Shown: in pieces, positions 1-11,704 of the stretch
How positions within the stretch are numbered: position 1 is the stretch's first letter
Layout of the letters: each line of letters begins with the position of its first letter
Origin: Diploptera punctata
Lineage: Eukaryota > Arthropoda > Insecta > Blattodea > Blaberidae
NCBI GenBank assembly: GCA_030220185.1
Contig: JASPKZ010007421.1
Location: 434,001-498,000, forward strand
Reading direction: 5' to 3'
DNA: 64,000 nucleotides
Translations under genes and position numbers: made by a program
The notes under the pieces: model-generated
What the model saw: the letters and a program-made list of their open reading frames with translations, nothing else
What the model was told of the DNA's origin: nothing
The model's database searches: none

Positions 1-1
1 T

Positions 2-811
2 AGTGGGTATAAATCCGACTGGAAGCCCCTAAAGGCGGGAGTCCCTCAGGGAGCAGTACTTTTACCCATTCTTTACACTATATACGTAGCAGAGTTTCCT
101 TATTTCCCTTATATTCACACTGCTACATTTGCAGACGATACCTGCATATTCTACCAATCCTCTTTCCGAGCCCTACGTTACCGTGTCCACGTCCTACAAA
201 ATGCCCTAAATTCCATACATTCCTGGTTCCGTCTGTGGAACATCAAATTAAATGTGAGTAAAACCCAAGCGATTTTATTCACCAAAACCCACAGACGGCC
301 TCCTATCAGACTGACCCAGGGGACTCAACTTCTCCGCCTTGGTACTTCTGTGAAATATCTTGGGGTCCATCTGGACTCCAAGCTTACTTTCCAAATTCAT
401 GTTCGGCAAATCTCTCAAAAAGCTCATGCTGCATTAGCAATATTATATCCATTTTTCAAGTCGGCCACGCTGTCATCGCGGATCAAGCTTCACTTATATC
501 GAGCTGTTATTCGCAGCATGTTGCTGCATGGTTGTGAAGCCTGGAGTATCCTCGCTGCTAGACACAAAAAGAAAGTCCAGGTCATTCAGAATAAATGTCT
601 AAAAATTATTTTTTCGGCACCTCTATACACGAGGATCATAGAGCTTCACGATCTAGCACAGATGCCATATATAGGTGACACAATTGAACAACAAGTTAAC
701 AACATGTATGGCTTGATTATAAATCATACAAATCCAATTGTGCGCAATATAGGGCATGTGCTTCAGCGACGTACTGTTCACCGTAATATATGCATCAGAC
801 ACCCCAATTGA
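2..811 (+). CDS. Jockey-like LINE reverse transcriptase, C-terminal part
   Basis: The frame is open from the window edge to a stop at 809-811, about 269 codons, so the start lies outside the window. Seen: the RT motif GVPQGAVL near 43-66, then TFADDTCIFY with the catalytic FADD near 127-156, then the thumb/C-terminal motifs YLGVHLDSKLTF and LLHGCEAW. Family knowledge: this order (GVPQG, FADD, YLG, HGCEAW) is the palm and thumb of Jockey-clade non-LTR retrotransposons, which copy their RNA at a nicked target. No stop or frameshift is visible in the part present, so this may be a fairly young copy. The APE endonuclease and RT fingers would lie upstream. Confidence 0.85.
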   Translation, partial: SGYKSDWKPLKAGVPQGAVLLPILYTIYVAEFPYFPYIHTATFADDTCIFYQSSFRALRYRVHVLQNALNSIHSWFRLWNIKLNVSKTQAILFTKTHRRPPIRLTQGTQLLRLGTSVKYLGVHLDSKLTFQIHVRQISQKAHAALAILYPFFKSATLSSRIKLHLYRAVIRSMLLHGCEAWSILAARHKKKVQVIQNKCLKIIFSAPLYTRIIELHDLAQMPYIGDTIEQQVNNMYGLIINHTNPIVRNIGHVLQRRTVHRNICIRHPN

Positions 812-1105
812 GATGGTCTAAGCATTCAAGGTGTGCTCGAACCAGAGCAGCGTGGCTCATTCTGAGTCGTCGGCTTTCGGACTCTCTGCTTGTCGACGGC
901 CCGGATTACTACGCCCTGCTCTGGGGAGACCACACCTAATACTCACTTTAATTCATGTCATCACGGCTAAACACCTACGCCGCTAAATATGCAGGGCTAA
1001 GACACTGAACCCCAAAGCGATAGCCACTAGCAGTTTGCTGCCAAGGAGCCACAACTGGTTCTAGTATGCAGCACAGTGGGCAATGCTGGACATTGCCAAC
1101 CCTTA
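812..1105 (+). other. 3' flank/UTR of the Jockey-like element
   Basis: No coding potential is convincing here. The stretch is more GC-rich than its surroundings and follows the RT stop directly, so it is most simply the LINE 3' untranslated region, ending where PLE-1 similarity begins. No clear poly(A) or target duplication was found. Confidence 0.4.
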
Positions 1106-2274
1106 GTTAACATTCTGTTAATTAAGCTATTGAATGTGCTGATTTTATGTTGGTATGGGTGTCTAGATTTGTTATTAATTGTGAGCATATTATTTGTAGA
1201 TTTGCGGAAAATACTTATTTCAAGTTTCTTCTTTTCTATGTTTTTCATTATGGTAAGGTCGATAGATTATTTTCTTATCAAGTTCTATCTCCTCCGTAAA
1301 TTCTATTTTATGATGCACACTGTTTAGTTCTAGCGAGATTTTCATTTATTTTTTGTTCTCACTTTCGTATATAATCATGACGTCATCCACATATCTTGTA
1401 ATTAGCTTAATATTGAAATTATTTATTAAATTTTCATAACATTTATTTTCCAAATCTTGTAAAAATATTTCAGCCAATATTCCTGAAGTGGGAGATGCCA
1501 TTGGGATTCCATCTTCTTGTTCATATATTTGTTTGTTAAATTGGAAATAATTGCTTCATTATAGTCATATAGTCAATGGCTGAAATATTTTTACAAGATT
1601 TGGAAAATAAATGTTATGAAAATTTAATAAATAATTTCAATATTAAGCTAATTACAAGATAAGTGGATGACGTCATGATTATATACGAAAGTGAGAACAA
1701 AAAAGAAATTAAAATCTTGCTAGAACTAAACAGTGTGCATCATAAAATAGAATTTACGGAGGAGATAGAACTTGATAAGAAAATAATCTATCGACCTTAC
1801 CATAATGAAAAACATAGAAAAGAAGAAACTTGAAATAAGTATTTTCCGCAAATCTACAAATAATATGCTCACAATTAATAACAAGTCTAGACACCCATAC
1901 CAACATAAAATCAGTCACATTTAATAGTTTAATTAACAGAATGTTAAAATTACTCTTAAACAAAACAAATTACAATAAAGAATTACTATGTATTAAAAAC
2001 ATGGCAAAAAGCAACGGATTCAGCAAACAAATCATCGATAAGCTTATAAAGAAGCAAAAGAGATAAAACGACATAAATAACATAACAAAACTTGAAAGAA
2101 AATTTGATAATAATAAAACATGGGTAAAATTAACATACACGGGAAATGAAACCACGACACTAGCCAAAACTTTGAAAAAATAAATAAAAACATCAACATA
2201 GCTTATAAAACAGAAAACAATTTAAAAATCATAATATACAATGGCATAGAAGAACACAGCAAATTAACAATAAG

Positions 2275-2444
2275 GGAGTCTACAAACTAACATGTAAAGA
2301 TTGTAATAAATTTTATATTGGCAAGACAAGCAGAAACTTTAATACAAGATATAAGGAACACGTAACAGATTTCATGTACGCGGGTGATAAATCAAGCTAT
2401 GCCAAACATCTCATTAACGCCGGTCACCAAATGAAATAGAAAGT
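2275..2444 (+). pseudogene. PLE-1 GIY-YIG endonuclease domain (degenerate gene)
   Basis: Translation gives GVYKLTCKDC, then FYIGKTSRNFNTRYKEH, then a SSYAKHL segment. The GxY and YIGKT motifs are the two defining blocks of GIY-YIG endonucleases. The arginine-bearing helix and the distal SYAKH(L) segment also fit. In PLEs this domain follows the RT and nicks DNA for target-primed reverse transcription. The frame stops at 2442-2444. Upstream frames are broken by stops and frameshifts, so the protein is dead although the catalytic motifs themselves look intact. Confidence 0.8.
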
Positions 2445-2670
2445 ACTCTCACGATAATTCACAAAGAAAACATTCCAGCAAAGATAAACATATTTGAAGA
2501 CCTTGAGATTATAAAAGAAATAAACAACACCTTAATTCTTATTGAGAACGCACCCCAGTCAAACAACCCCTAATATGAGATCGTCAAAAACAAGTCAGTT
2601 GCCGCTACAGACACTTTGAGTCTACATCGTCATAAACAACAAGAGCAACTAGTAGCAGAAGCTCATCCTG

Positions 2671-2696
2671 CTGATGATGGAAGTTAACTTCCGAAA
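2671..2696 (+). ncRNA. Hammerhead-like ribozyme core at PLE-1 3' end
   Basis: Seen: CTGATGA, one extra T, a 5-bp hairpin GGAAG-TTAA-CTTCC, then GAAA. CUGANGA, stem II and GAAA are the conserved halves of a hammerhead ribozyme core. Hammerhead motifs are known from Penelope-like retroelements. I could not draw stems I and III or the cleavage base with confidence, and the extra base before stem II is a departure from the textbook core. The same core recurs at 52823-52848. Confidence 0.5.
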
Positions 2697-2764
2697 GGCA
2701 TCCAGATAAAATTTTAATATATTATTTTAACATGGTTGAGGACGATGGCACCTGCCAAAAAGGT

Positions 2765-4230
2765 ATATATTTTAAGATTTTATCTTATAATAGCATATTC
2801 GCTGAACTTAAATTAACGTACATTAAATCTGAGATTTAACCGTCTATAAGACAAGCTCTGTCAGCTATCCTGTTTCAATAATTGTCAACCGACGGCAAAC
2901 CTCAAAATTTTCTTTGCTCTGTTACGTGGTTAAAATAATAAATAATGCAGTAAAGTAGGAAACAAATTAGAATAAAAACTTGTCCTCCAAAAGAAGTAAC
3001 ACTGGGTATGAAGGCAGTTTATCAAGTTATTTCTGATACTGAACTATTATAAAATTGTTTACATTGCAAAATTAAACGTCGGAAACTGTGCTTCAATCAT
3101 CTTTTGGAACAGATATCCAAAACTAACAATTCAAATCTAATCTTGTTGTCAGAATAGCAACATACGATGCTGATGTATTTATTTATAGGTATATAGCAAG
3201 CCTCCATGACCTTGAGAAATGAGATTTCACACCATGAATGTTTATGAGACAAATTTTGAGAAAGATTGATGAACAACGTGCACTATTTGGAGAAGTTAGA
3301 AGTGAACAATTATTCCAGCAGGTTAGGCAGAGGAACAGAGGAAAGAAAAGAGCTGTAGAAGATGAAAGCGAAGAACAATACCATAGATACTGCGGATATT
3401 AGACTTTTTTCTTATTCGTGCCTATAATTGAATTTCAAAATCAGTATCTTGCCTGGATGATAGGAACTGTGAACCATACATTAAATAGGTAAAAATGACT
3501 GTCGCAATTAATTTCTAGTTATCAGAAATCTAGGGCCATCATAGAACACAACACAAGACCACACAATATAAAACACACAGGCCTCTTCAGATGTAAGTAT
3601 TTAATTTAATACAATCTTAACAAGTATCAGCGCATATTTAAGAGTGCATGACTCTGTTGTTGGTGGAGATGTTTGCATATTTCATGACCTCAGGACAATC
3701 TAAAAGTACTGTACTTATTGATAGGGCATCATTTTAGGAAATATTTTGGGTGAGAAAACAAATAAAATAGGATCCAGAAGACGATGTTTTAGAGCATTAA
3801 TAGGGGAAGAGAAATTTTGACTTTTCAAAGGCAGAGGTGGTGGAATAGGAAGGTACACCACTTCTGGAGTAAAGATGATAAAATATCTACGTCTACAAAA
3901 AAAAATCTAATACGAAGAGACAAGCCATGAGCGATCTGTCAGTGATGTTACTTCGCTACTTAATATTTAAGAACATTAGCGACATATTTAAAATCTGGGT
4001 GAGAAAGGTGGAAAAAATGTTTGTCGGAGGCACATTTTTTTCACGATTAAATTATTTTCAAATGCCGTAAATCAAGACAAGCAAGCAACGCCTTCAGTTT
4101 TCTTCCGGAGTAACCTATAATCACAATTTTTAAACTCTGTAAAATTCACAAATCCCGGACTGATTTGAAGCAGTGCAACTTTGCACCAGAGGTGAGTATG
4201 ATTAACTGGTACATCAACATCGGCTAGAGC
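2765..4230. other. No gene recognised; old repeat DNA
   Basis: AT-rich sequence without a credible coding frame. The part around 3440-3600 shares order and words (for example GAACTGTG, AATAGGTA, TAGTTATCAG) with 9065-9200, so it belongs to a dispersed repeat of unknown type. A short lysine/glutamate-rich frame near 3240-3400 has no recognisable motif. Confidence 0.4.
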
Positions 4231-4232
4231 AC

Positions 4233-5578
4233 TTAGTAATAATAATAATAATAATAATAATCATCATCATCCGGTATCATGGCAGCTGCCGCCGTCTTCC
4301 GGAAACCAAACGCCATTCCTCTCTGTCCGTCCATTGATCTTCCTCCATTCCTCTGATATTCATAGCTGCTTGTACCCCTTCTATCCAAGTTTTCTTCGGT
4401 CTTCCTCTGTTCCTCCTTTCCATTGGGATCCATTCCATAACCATTTTTCGCAATCTTTGCTCTGGCATTCGATTGACATGACCATACCACTGCAATCTTT
4501 TCTTTTCTATTATGTCTATGATGTCCGGCTCCTCTTGTACACCCATAATTTCCCTTATTTCTTTATTTCGTATTCTATCCATTCTAGATTTTCCAGCTGA
4601 TCATCTTAAAACATCCATTTCTGTACTTAAAATTATTTTCATTTCCCTGGTAGCAATTTGCCAGACTTCAGCACCATATGTTAAAATGCTGTGAATTATT
4701 GTTTGATATATTTGTAATTTTCTATTTTTTGTAATAGTTTTGCTCCACCAAACAGAGTTTAAAGCATTTATTGCTTGTTTTGTTTGTGCGATTCTATTTT
4801 TAATTTCCACTGTGTTATCGCCTGAATGGTCTAATTTTGTTCCTAAATAAGTGCATTCAATACTAGGTTTTAGTTCTTCTCTATTGTTGAAATTTATATT
4901 TTCCATTTCTTCTCCTATACACAGGTATTTAGTTTTCTCAATGTTTATATAAAGTCCCCATTTTTCATATTCTTCTTTTAGTTTTTTAGCCATACATTCT
5001 ATGTCATCATGGTCCTGTGCTATTAATACCTGGTCATCTGCAAAATTTAATGAATATACATGTGTATTTTGGATAGGTATGCCCATTTTTTGACATTTTT
5101 TCCTCTAGTCTCTTAGTACTCATTCGAGATAAATTTTAAATAGAGTTGGAGATAAACTGCAACCTTGCCTTAAACCTTTTGTAATAGTAAATCCCTTTGT
5201 TATATGATTTCCAAATTTTATTTTCGAAATAGATCCTTTGTATAATACTTTTATAGCTTCTAATTTTTTGGTAATGTTGGAATCGTCTAAAGTTTCCCAT
5301 AACATTTTCTGGGGAACACTATCATATGCTTTGGTTAAATCGATAAAAAAACAAATGTAAATCTCTGTTAGTTGCTCTTCTTTTTCTATCATTTGTGTTA
5401 TGCAAAATATATTATCTGTGCATGACCTACCATTTCTAAAGCCAGATTGTTCTTCCATTTCTTTATCCTGGTATTCTATATCAACCATTTTACTTAGTAT
5501 ACGTCCATATATTCTACTTAATGTACTCATTACTGATATGCCTCTATAATTTTCACACTTTCTCTTGTCTCCCTTCTT
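4233..5578 (-). pseudogene. RTE-like LINE (RTE-2 type), RT and C-terminal domain
   Basis: On the minus strand one frame runs from about 5578 to 4277. It holds HKKGDKRKCENYRGIS, EEQSGFRNGRSCTDN, FFIDLTKAYDSVP, GLRQGCSLSPTLF, the catalytic LNFADDQVLIAQ, YLGTKLD and the C-terminal LQWYGHVNRMPEQR. Three in-frame stops, at 5118-5120, 5103-5105 and near 4597-4600, interrupt it. By comparison with the family they replace Arg (CGA to TGA), Trp (TGG to TAG) and Arg (CGA to TGA), all single transitions. The copy is 5'-truncated, has no frameshift across about 430 codons, and ends in an (ATT)n-type tail at 4238-4270. Confidence 0.85.
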
Positions 5579-5884
5579 ATGTGTGGAGTTGCCAGTCTCC
5601 CGACGGAAGCCTCCACAGGTGGCGGATAGGGGAATGCTCACCAGATATGGCGGGTACTGGGGAAATAAAATACCCAGGGCGGACCAAAACTAGCGCTGCT
5701 GCCTTGCAGTAAGATACTGGACTATCAAAGGCTAGAGGAAGAAAACCTTGAACAAAAATTACCCGTCCCCCAGATTGGGGGTTGATGCATCGGGCCAGCT
5801 CCTCGTTCATCATAAAAAGAAAAAAATGCTAAAAAACCAAACACCATGCCTGGGAAAAACACTCTAGGACGATTAAAGCTAAGA

Positions 5885-5917
<33 letters not shown>

Positions 5918-5940
5918 GACAACAATAATAATAACAATAA
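5579..5940 (+). repeat. Unclassified retroposon-like segment with (AAT)n tail
   Basis: A GC-richer block (5579-5885) ends in about 50 bp of (AAT)n, so its natural orientation is plus, opposite to the RTE copy it abuts at 5578. It contains GGGACGGGTAA/GGGGGTTGATGCATC-type sequence resembling LINE leader DNA. It may be the inverted 5' segment of the neighbouring LINE or a separate short element using the same tail. Confidence 0.4.
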
Positions 5941-6184
5941 ATATTTCCTCTAATTATATTCATATTATATACAGAAAAATGTTTCGGAGGCTGCTTTTGC
6001 AGGACACACCATGGGCGAGAAACTAGGTAAGTAAGTAATGAAATCTTGTATATCAGAAAACATAAATGTCGGAAATAGAAATGTTGATATTCCAACAGGA
6101 CACACGGTAGTAGGAGAACACGTAAAGAAGGTAACCGTCATTTTACAATGGTATATAAGCACAATGTTGGGCCTTAATCTCTCC

Positions 6185-6716
6185 TTCTTAAGATTTACTA
6201 ACTAATTAACTCACTCGCACTATCATCAAACCCGTAGATTCATAGCAGCGCGGACATAAGCTCTCATTCCATCCTTATTCTGAGCTAGTGTTTTTCAACC
6301 AACCCCTGTATAAACTGATTTCCTCAAATCATGGTTAAACCTTATTCTCCCACTTCATTGTTGTTCTATCAACTGAACATTTTCCCTCTGGTTTAACTAT
6401 AAGAAGCTTCCGTTTACCTCTTTCACTTACCTTTCGTGCCACATGTCCTGCCCATCGCAGTCTACGAGACTTAACTTTTGTTATTATATTCGGCTTCCTA
6501 TAAACACTATGTAACTCGTTGTTATGTAAATCTTCTCCATTCACCTGTCTGTTTATTTATTGTTGCTCCAAAAATGTTCCTTATAACTCTGTTCTTAAAT
6601 ATTCGTTATCTCCTTTCCTCCCTTAAAGCAAGAGTCCATGTTTCGCATCTATATAAGTGATAGAATAAGTGTTATATATTGTTTCTGTTTAACATTTTTA
6701 AAAAGGAGTTGGGACT
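6185..6716 (-). mobile_element. RTE-1 LINE, truncated degenerate 3' end
   Basis: Minus-strand text matches the C-terminus of the 40-43 kb element: NNELHSVYRKPNII, KSRRLRWAGHVAR, then KPEGK. It ends in ACTAACTAATTAACTCACT-like tail sequence at the left. It matches about 40275-40785 of the full-length copy with frameshifts and substitutions. Confidence 0.8.
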
Positions 6717-6841
6717 AGTAGGAGTTACTAGACGAAGTTAATTTAGTTATACTTATATCCCTACAGATGTCATGAATGGTATATATCAACATATGGACCC
6801 AATCAGACATCATGTAGGTAACTAAATTAATATACCATTAG

Positions 6842-7062
6842 GGTGATGAAGATATAGAGTCCTCTTTATTCAGGCTTATGTTTGTTTTGTAACTCTGAAA
6901 ATCTTTAGCTTGGGACCCACGGATTAAATTCACTTCCGCAGTACTTGCTGCTTGTATTATTCCATTCCTAAGAATCCATCTACACCAGCAGGGTTTGAAT
7001 CTGCGAACCGCAGGCCCAGAGGCATGGAACATTACCACTAGCCCAAATCGGTCGAGACAAGT
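6842..7062 (-). repeat. tRNA-derived SINE-C, copy 1
   Basis: On the minus strand the right end has a tRNA-like head: GGGCTAGTGGTAATG as an A-box-like element, then GATTCAAACCC as a B box about 45 bp later. A body follows that is shared with 11322-11514 (both have CGGAAG...GGTCCC/GGATCC...GATTTTCAG). Internal RNA polymerase III promoters are expected from the A/B boxes. Confidence 0.65.
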
Positions 7063-7139
7063 AAACGTGTCATACGGGCAAAATCCTAAAAAAAACAATT
7101 AAATAAAAAATATAAAAAAATAAAAAAAAACCTGGTTCT

Positions 7140-9740
7140 CCAACTTGGGGGATGAATTTTCGGGTATAAAAACACTCAAGTATGTGCTGTCGGGGGAAAA
7201 ATAGGATGTCAAACATTCATTCTGTTATTGTTACTGTTTATCAACATTCTTTAACAACTAAGATTATTAACATCTCAATTCAAGTTGCCAAGAATGGGCT
7301 AACAAATTATTATCTTTTCAAGTACTAAGTTAATTTACATGCCGTAAATGTATACGGGCACCCACATGTTTAATTCCGATCAGATAGAACACATATTCAG
7401 AATTCAACAACCTGGAAGATCAATAGAACGTGACAAGATTTCAAAATGTGGACCTTGGTAAGAGACCCGAGCATGTAACCATTATTCCATATATAACGAC
7501 TATAGGGTGTAACAAAAATAATGGGGAGGTGGATTAAAAGAGACATAATGAGTATGATTATCTCATATGCACATTACCAAGTTATCTAAATTTGTAAATT
7601 AATCTTACGTTTTTGTAGATAAAACAGCGGTTATGAATATATTAACAGGAGATTCCACGTGAAAATAGAATACTTAAATCAATATGAGGTCTTAGCATAC
7701 GTTAAATTATTCGTAATATGTTTATCAAATAAATATTTTTCTTGAAAAGTTTGAAAAAAAATCCTTGTAGCCTAGCGACAACAAGAATTATGACACTGTA
7801 ACGTCACGGAGCAACGCCACTGAACATAAAACTCAAAATACTACTCCAAATAAAATTAACAAAATATTAATATTCCAGTTTCATCTATCGATATAAACAG
7901 CTTGAGAGTTGTAGACAGACCAATCGACAACTTTTCTCTTTCAGGTAGACTAAATTTTAAATACCATATTTTTCTTCGTTTAAATATTAGTTAATACGGT
8001 ATCGTGATATGCAGCATATATGCTGTATATTTTAAAGCTACTCTTATTGGTCTTATAAAAAATTAACTCTTAAATCACACATATTCTGTTTTATATTCAT
8101 TTAGAAAATATCTTTTTATTCTTGCATTAAAAACTATATTATAATCCATGGCCTAACAAAAGGTCTTCAAGATCCTAGGAGTACCAAGCCGTTGCCTACT
8201 TGTACCATTTTACTGATGTAGACGATATTCAATTTATTGTATGTGGTCAGCCTGTGGAGTCTAGAAGTCGTTGTGACCTCTATTTACTGCAGCTTCTTAA
8301 ATTATACACGTTTCTGTGTAGACAAAGTAATTTATTTAACCCAACTGCATAAAGTTATAGAAAAACCAAAATATAGAGAACAGCTTATAAAAGTCTTACC
8401 CACATTCGGTCAAACGAGCATCGATTTTATGTATATAAATTTTTCATTAAGAATTCTCCATGTTTTAGATGTTAATGCATGGCACTAATTTGTTCTCAGA
8501 CTTCAAAATATACATTTTTAAGACACATTATTCAATCACTAAACGTAATTTAGGTCTAGTTTAAGGTACAATTTAACAAATCAGTTAAATTTTATAAACA
8601 AAATCGCATAAAATAAATATTTAAAAAGCTGGAATATAAACGAATAATTGTCATTCTCAAGTTATCAATAGCAAACTAAATATATACGCAAGTTATTTAG
8701 GTGTGTCTCGTACTTATTTAGGCAGTCATATACTGTAATCACCGAAGTTGTCTGCACTACGTTTTACATGAAGAACATATATCTGGTACTCATTGATATT
8801 AGAGGCTGGGTCTACCTCAGTGCGTGGTGAAAATATCGACTCTATCAATCCTTGGACCTTCCGAATTTCACCAAGTTGCCAAAACTAATAATACAAATTA
8901 TCTCCAGCTAATTGTTTCAACTTATTGAATAAATTTATCACATTTTGGTTCATGTTGTTACTTCTTCCTAAACAAAAAGAAATATGTATCCTATTTATTC
9001 TCCCCTATTTCCTTAACTTTCTTATTTTCTTTCGTGAACTACAATAGAACTTCAGAATATATATCCTGAGCGAAAAAAAAAGAACTGTGATCCACACATT
9101 TAATAGGTACAATGTTACCGACCACGCTAGATCATTAGTTATCAGGATTCCAGGTTCATCATCAAAACGAGACAACAAATAAATGGGCTTACTCGATGTA
9201 AACTAGCTGAATTATTGAACTAATAATAATCACCGTTCTGCATGAATTTTGTTTTTTTTTAATAAATGAGCGTTTCTGAATCACAATTTCACACTGATTA
9301 CAAAAATGAAATCCGTTTTTGTGTACCACATCAGAACTTTTTACTATTGACAATTTTATGTTTTGAATATTTTTCGTAATGTACGTACTGTAGTAATATT
9401 ACAGTGTACCTATCGTTTGTTAGAAAGGCCCAACAGTTTATAATTTCGACTTTATTACTTGATATGTGAAATAATACAACTATGATTATGTTTATATTTT
9501 AAATTATGTTTATAATTTTAAAATCTACTAACTATATCCGCCCTAGGTCCGTACAAAAAATTGTGGTTGTGTAAATGATCCAAATCTGTTTTTCTATAAT
9601 TATATGTGGGTTATATACGTTAGTAAAACAAAGCATATAACCACTTTTGTAAAGAAAACTTATTTTCAATACTTTGGCATTAAGCTGGAGACCAGGACAA
9701 ATCGTGGTGCCCTCACAAAGTGTGTCGTAGTTGTGTTGGA
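7140..9740. other. No gene recognised; dispersed repeats
   Basis: No convincing coding frame. About 7740-7990 belongs to a repeat also seen near 14770-14990, 21840-22070 and, reversed, 29350-29440, marked by ACGGAGCAACGCCACTGAA. About 8200-8520 is related to 18290-18620. About 8780-8880 resembles the body of the SINE at 25845. About 9065-9200 pairs with 3440-3600. Confidence 0.4.
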
Positions 9741-9794
9741 GAGTTGAGGAGTTTGAAAAATGGAAAAAAGAAGTCACTGCCCTTTGGTATCCCT

Positions 9795-10888
9795 ATGATT
9801 TGGAGAAAACCTACATATCATGGAGACAATTGTTATTTTTGCACAGTTAAGGTAGCAGGATATATTGATAAAGAACAAGAAAGATATTGTATGTCCTAAC
9901 ATTCCCTCTGCCATTCAGCCTGTACCTCACGGTCCTGATATTCCGGCTCTCTTACACCCTGTATCAGATACAATGCGTTCTGCATCCAGTAGCATCGAAA
10001 CTGAGCCCCTAGTGGATGATGAACCATATAATTCTGATCGTGATAGATGTTTTAATCAAAGTGAGCTTAATGATTTAGTTAGGGATTTAAATTTGCCTCT
10101 AGAATCAGCAGAACTATTAAGTCTAGGTTAAAAAGAAAATAAAGTATTGACTGAGAGTACATACTTTTTATGTTACAGGCACCTTGAGAAGGAATTTGTC
10201 CCTTTTTTGCTGAAGAAGAAAATTTAGTGTATTACCAAGACATCTCTGCTGTCTTAAAGTTTTATAACATAAACTATAATTCCAAAGAGTGGAGGTTCTT
10301 CATAGATTCTTCTAAAAAAAAGTCTTAAAGGTGTTTTGCTCCATAATGGAAATATTCATCCTTGCATTCCTGTGACCCACTCTTTTGGTTTATAGAACAC
10401 ATATAAAAATGTAAAGTTTTTGTTATAAAAACTGCAGTACCAAAACCATCTATGCTAGTCTGTAGAGATTTCATGATTAGTGGACTATTAGATGGTCAGC
10501 AAGCTGGTTTCACAAAATACCCTTGTTTCGTACGTGAATGGGATAACAGAACTAGGTCAGAACGCTGGGAAAGGGAACAGTGACCACGTAGGACTAATTT
10601 AATACCGGGCGAAAAAATATAAGAAGTGAACCTCTTATTGATCCCTCAAAAGTATTGTTGCCACCTCTCCACGTAAAATTAGATTCAATTAAACAATTTG
10701 TGGAAACTCTAGATAAAGACAGTGGGTGCTTTAAATACCTTTGCGCTGCATTTCCTTCATTATCCTATGGAAAAAATAAAGCTGTTGTAATCGTTGGCCC
10801 ACAAATTCGAAAACTGATGATGGACAGACAGTTCGAGAATACTATGAGGCGAAAAGTTAGGTATGCCTGGAAAGCTTATAATTATTAA
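9795..10888 (+). pseudogene. Pseudogene of a high-copy arthropod protein family of unknown function
   Basis: The copy starts MIWRKPTYHGDNCYFCTV at 9795-9797. After frame changes it continues with CPNIPSAIQPVPHGPDIP, FNQSELNDLVRDL, LEKEFVPFFAEEENLVY, EWRFFIDSSKKSLKGVLLHN, and finally KYLCAAFPSLSYGKNKA and GPQIRKLM (10655-10888). I recognise this order of blocks as a protein present in very many copies in arthropod genomes, usually labelled uncharacterised. The copy number suggests a transposon origin, but I cannot name a catalytic fold. At least three frame changes and several stops kill this copy, and the C-terminal part is missing after 10888. Confidence 0.7.
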
Positions 10889-10889
10889 T

Positions 10890-11320
10890 TATCATTTTTA
10901 AGTAATGATTAATTAGTGGCAAATAACGCAAATTCTGGCCTAGTTTTCCACACAAAATTCTTGTTGAAAGTATTTTATTACATTAACAAAGCTATAATTT
11001 CATTTCTAGTTTTTCATGAATATTTTGAAAACCTGGCGTGATGAGAGAAAATGGAGATCATTTTCAAATTCAGCACAAAACATCCGTTTAGAATCACCTA
11101 TCAGATTACAAAAAACAACAAATTAGTTTTAAAATGCAGAACGGTGTAATCCATAATGGCGTAGCCCAATGTTGAGTCATAGCCATTTCTTTTGTTAGGA
11201 GTTGATAGACCAAAATATTTTAGTTACCTTATTTGTTCTTAGATGGCATGAGTGGCATACGGTCTACATACCAACTTGATTCAATTAGACATCTAGCAGA
11301 CAATTAAGGTATTACTAGGA
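10890..11320. other. No feature recognised
   Basis: AT-rich DNA between the pseudogene and SINE-C. I see no coding frame, inverted repeat or tandem repeat worth naming. Confidence 0.4.
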
Positions 11321-11321
11321 T

Positions 11322-11514
11322 GTTTGAGATCGGTACATTTTGCTTAGAGGCCTGAAAATCTTCATACTCGGGATCCACGGCTTAGAGTCCCTTCCGCATG
11401 ACTTGCTCCTTAGATTTTTCCATCCTAAAAAAATATATTGACCGTGGCAATGTATGAACCCGCGATCCTCGGGACCAGAGGCTAGGAATATAACCACTAG
11501 TCCACCGCGACCGA
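11322..11514 (-). repeat. tRNA-derived SINE-C, copy 2
   Basis: The minus strand begins TCGGTCGCGGTGGACTAGTG, giving an A-box-like TGGACTAGTGGTTA. GAGGATCGCGGGTTCATAC follows as a B box. The body then matches the 6842-7062 copy. No intact target duplication was found. Confidence 0.7.
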
Positions 11515-11704
11515 CAATATTGATCCTAATAAATATCTGCAGCCTTTAAGAACCCCATGACATGTTGCTAGTCGGTGTTATTTTTTTTCGCGTCTCAAGA
11601 AGGACTAAACTACATCTAGTATAGCTACTGGCAATATATCCCATGCTGTTAAAACCCTCGGCAAAGACTAGACTAAAAAGCAATCCAGAAGTTTATATAA
11701 AATA

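Larger units (their letters stand above)
1108..2760. mobile_element. Penelope-like element PLE-1, inverted double copy
   Basis: About 1108-1545 reads as PLE RT on the minus strand. About 1575-2760 repeats the same region on the plus strand and continues to the 3' end. Together they make a head-to-head inverted repeat, a configuration known for Penelope-like elements. The plus arm contains RT text with the catalytic YVDD altered to stop-VDD (TAA replaces the Tyr codon near 1660), further stops, then a GIY-YIG domain and the 3' end. The minus arm keeps an intact Tyr codon at the same site. A second copy of the family lies at 50450-52920. Confidence 0.8.
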
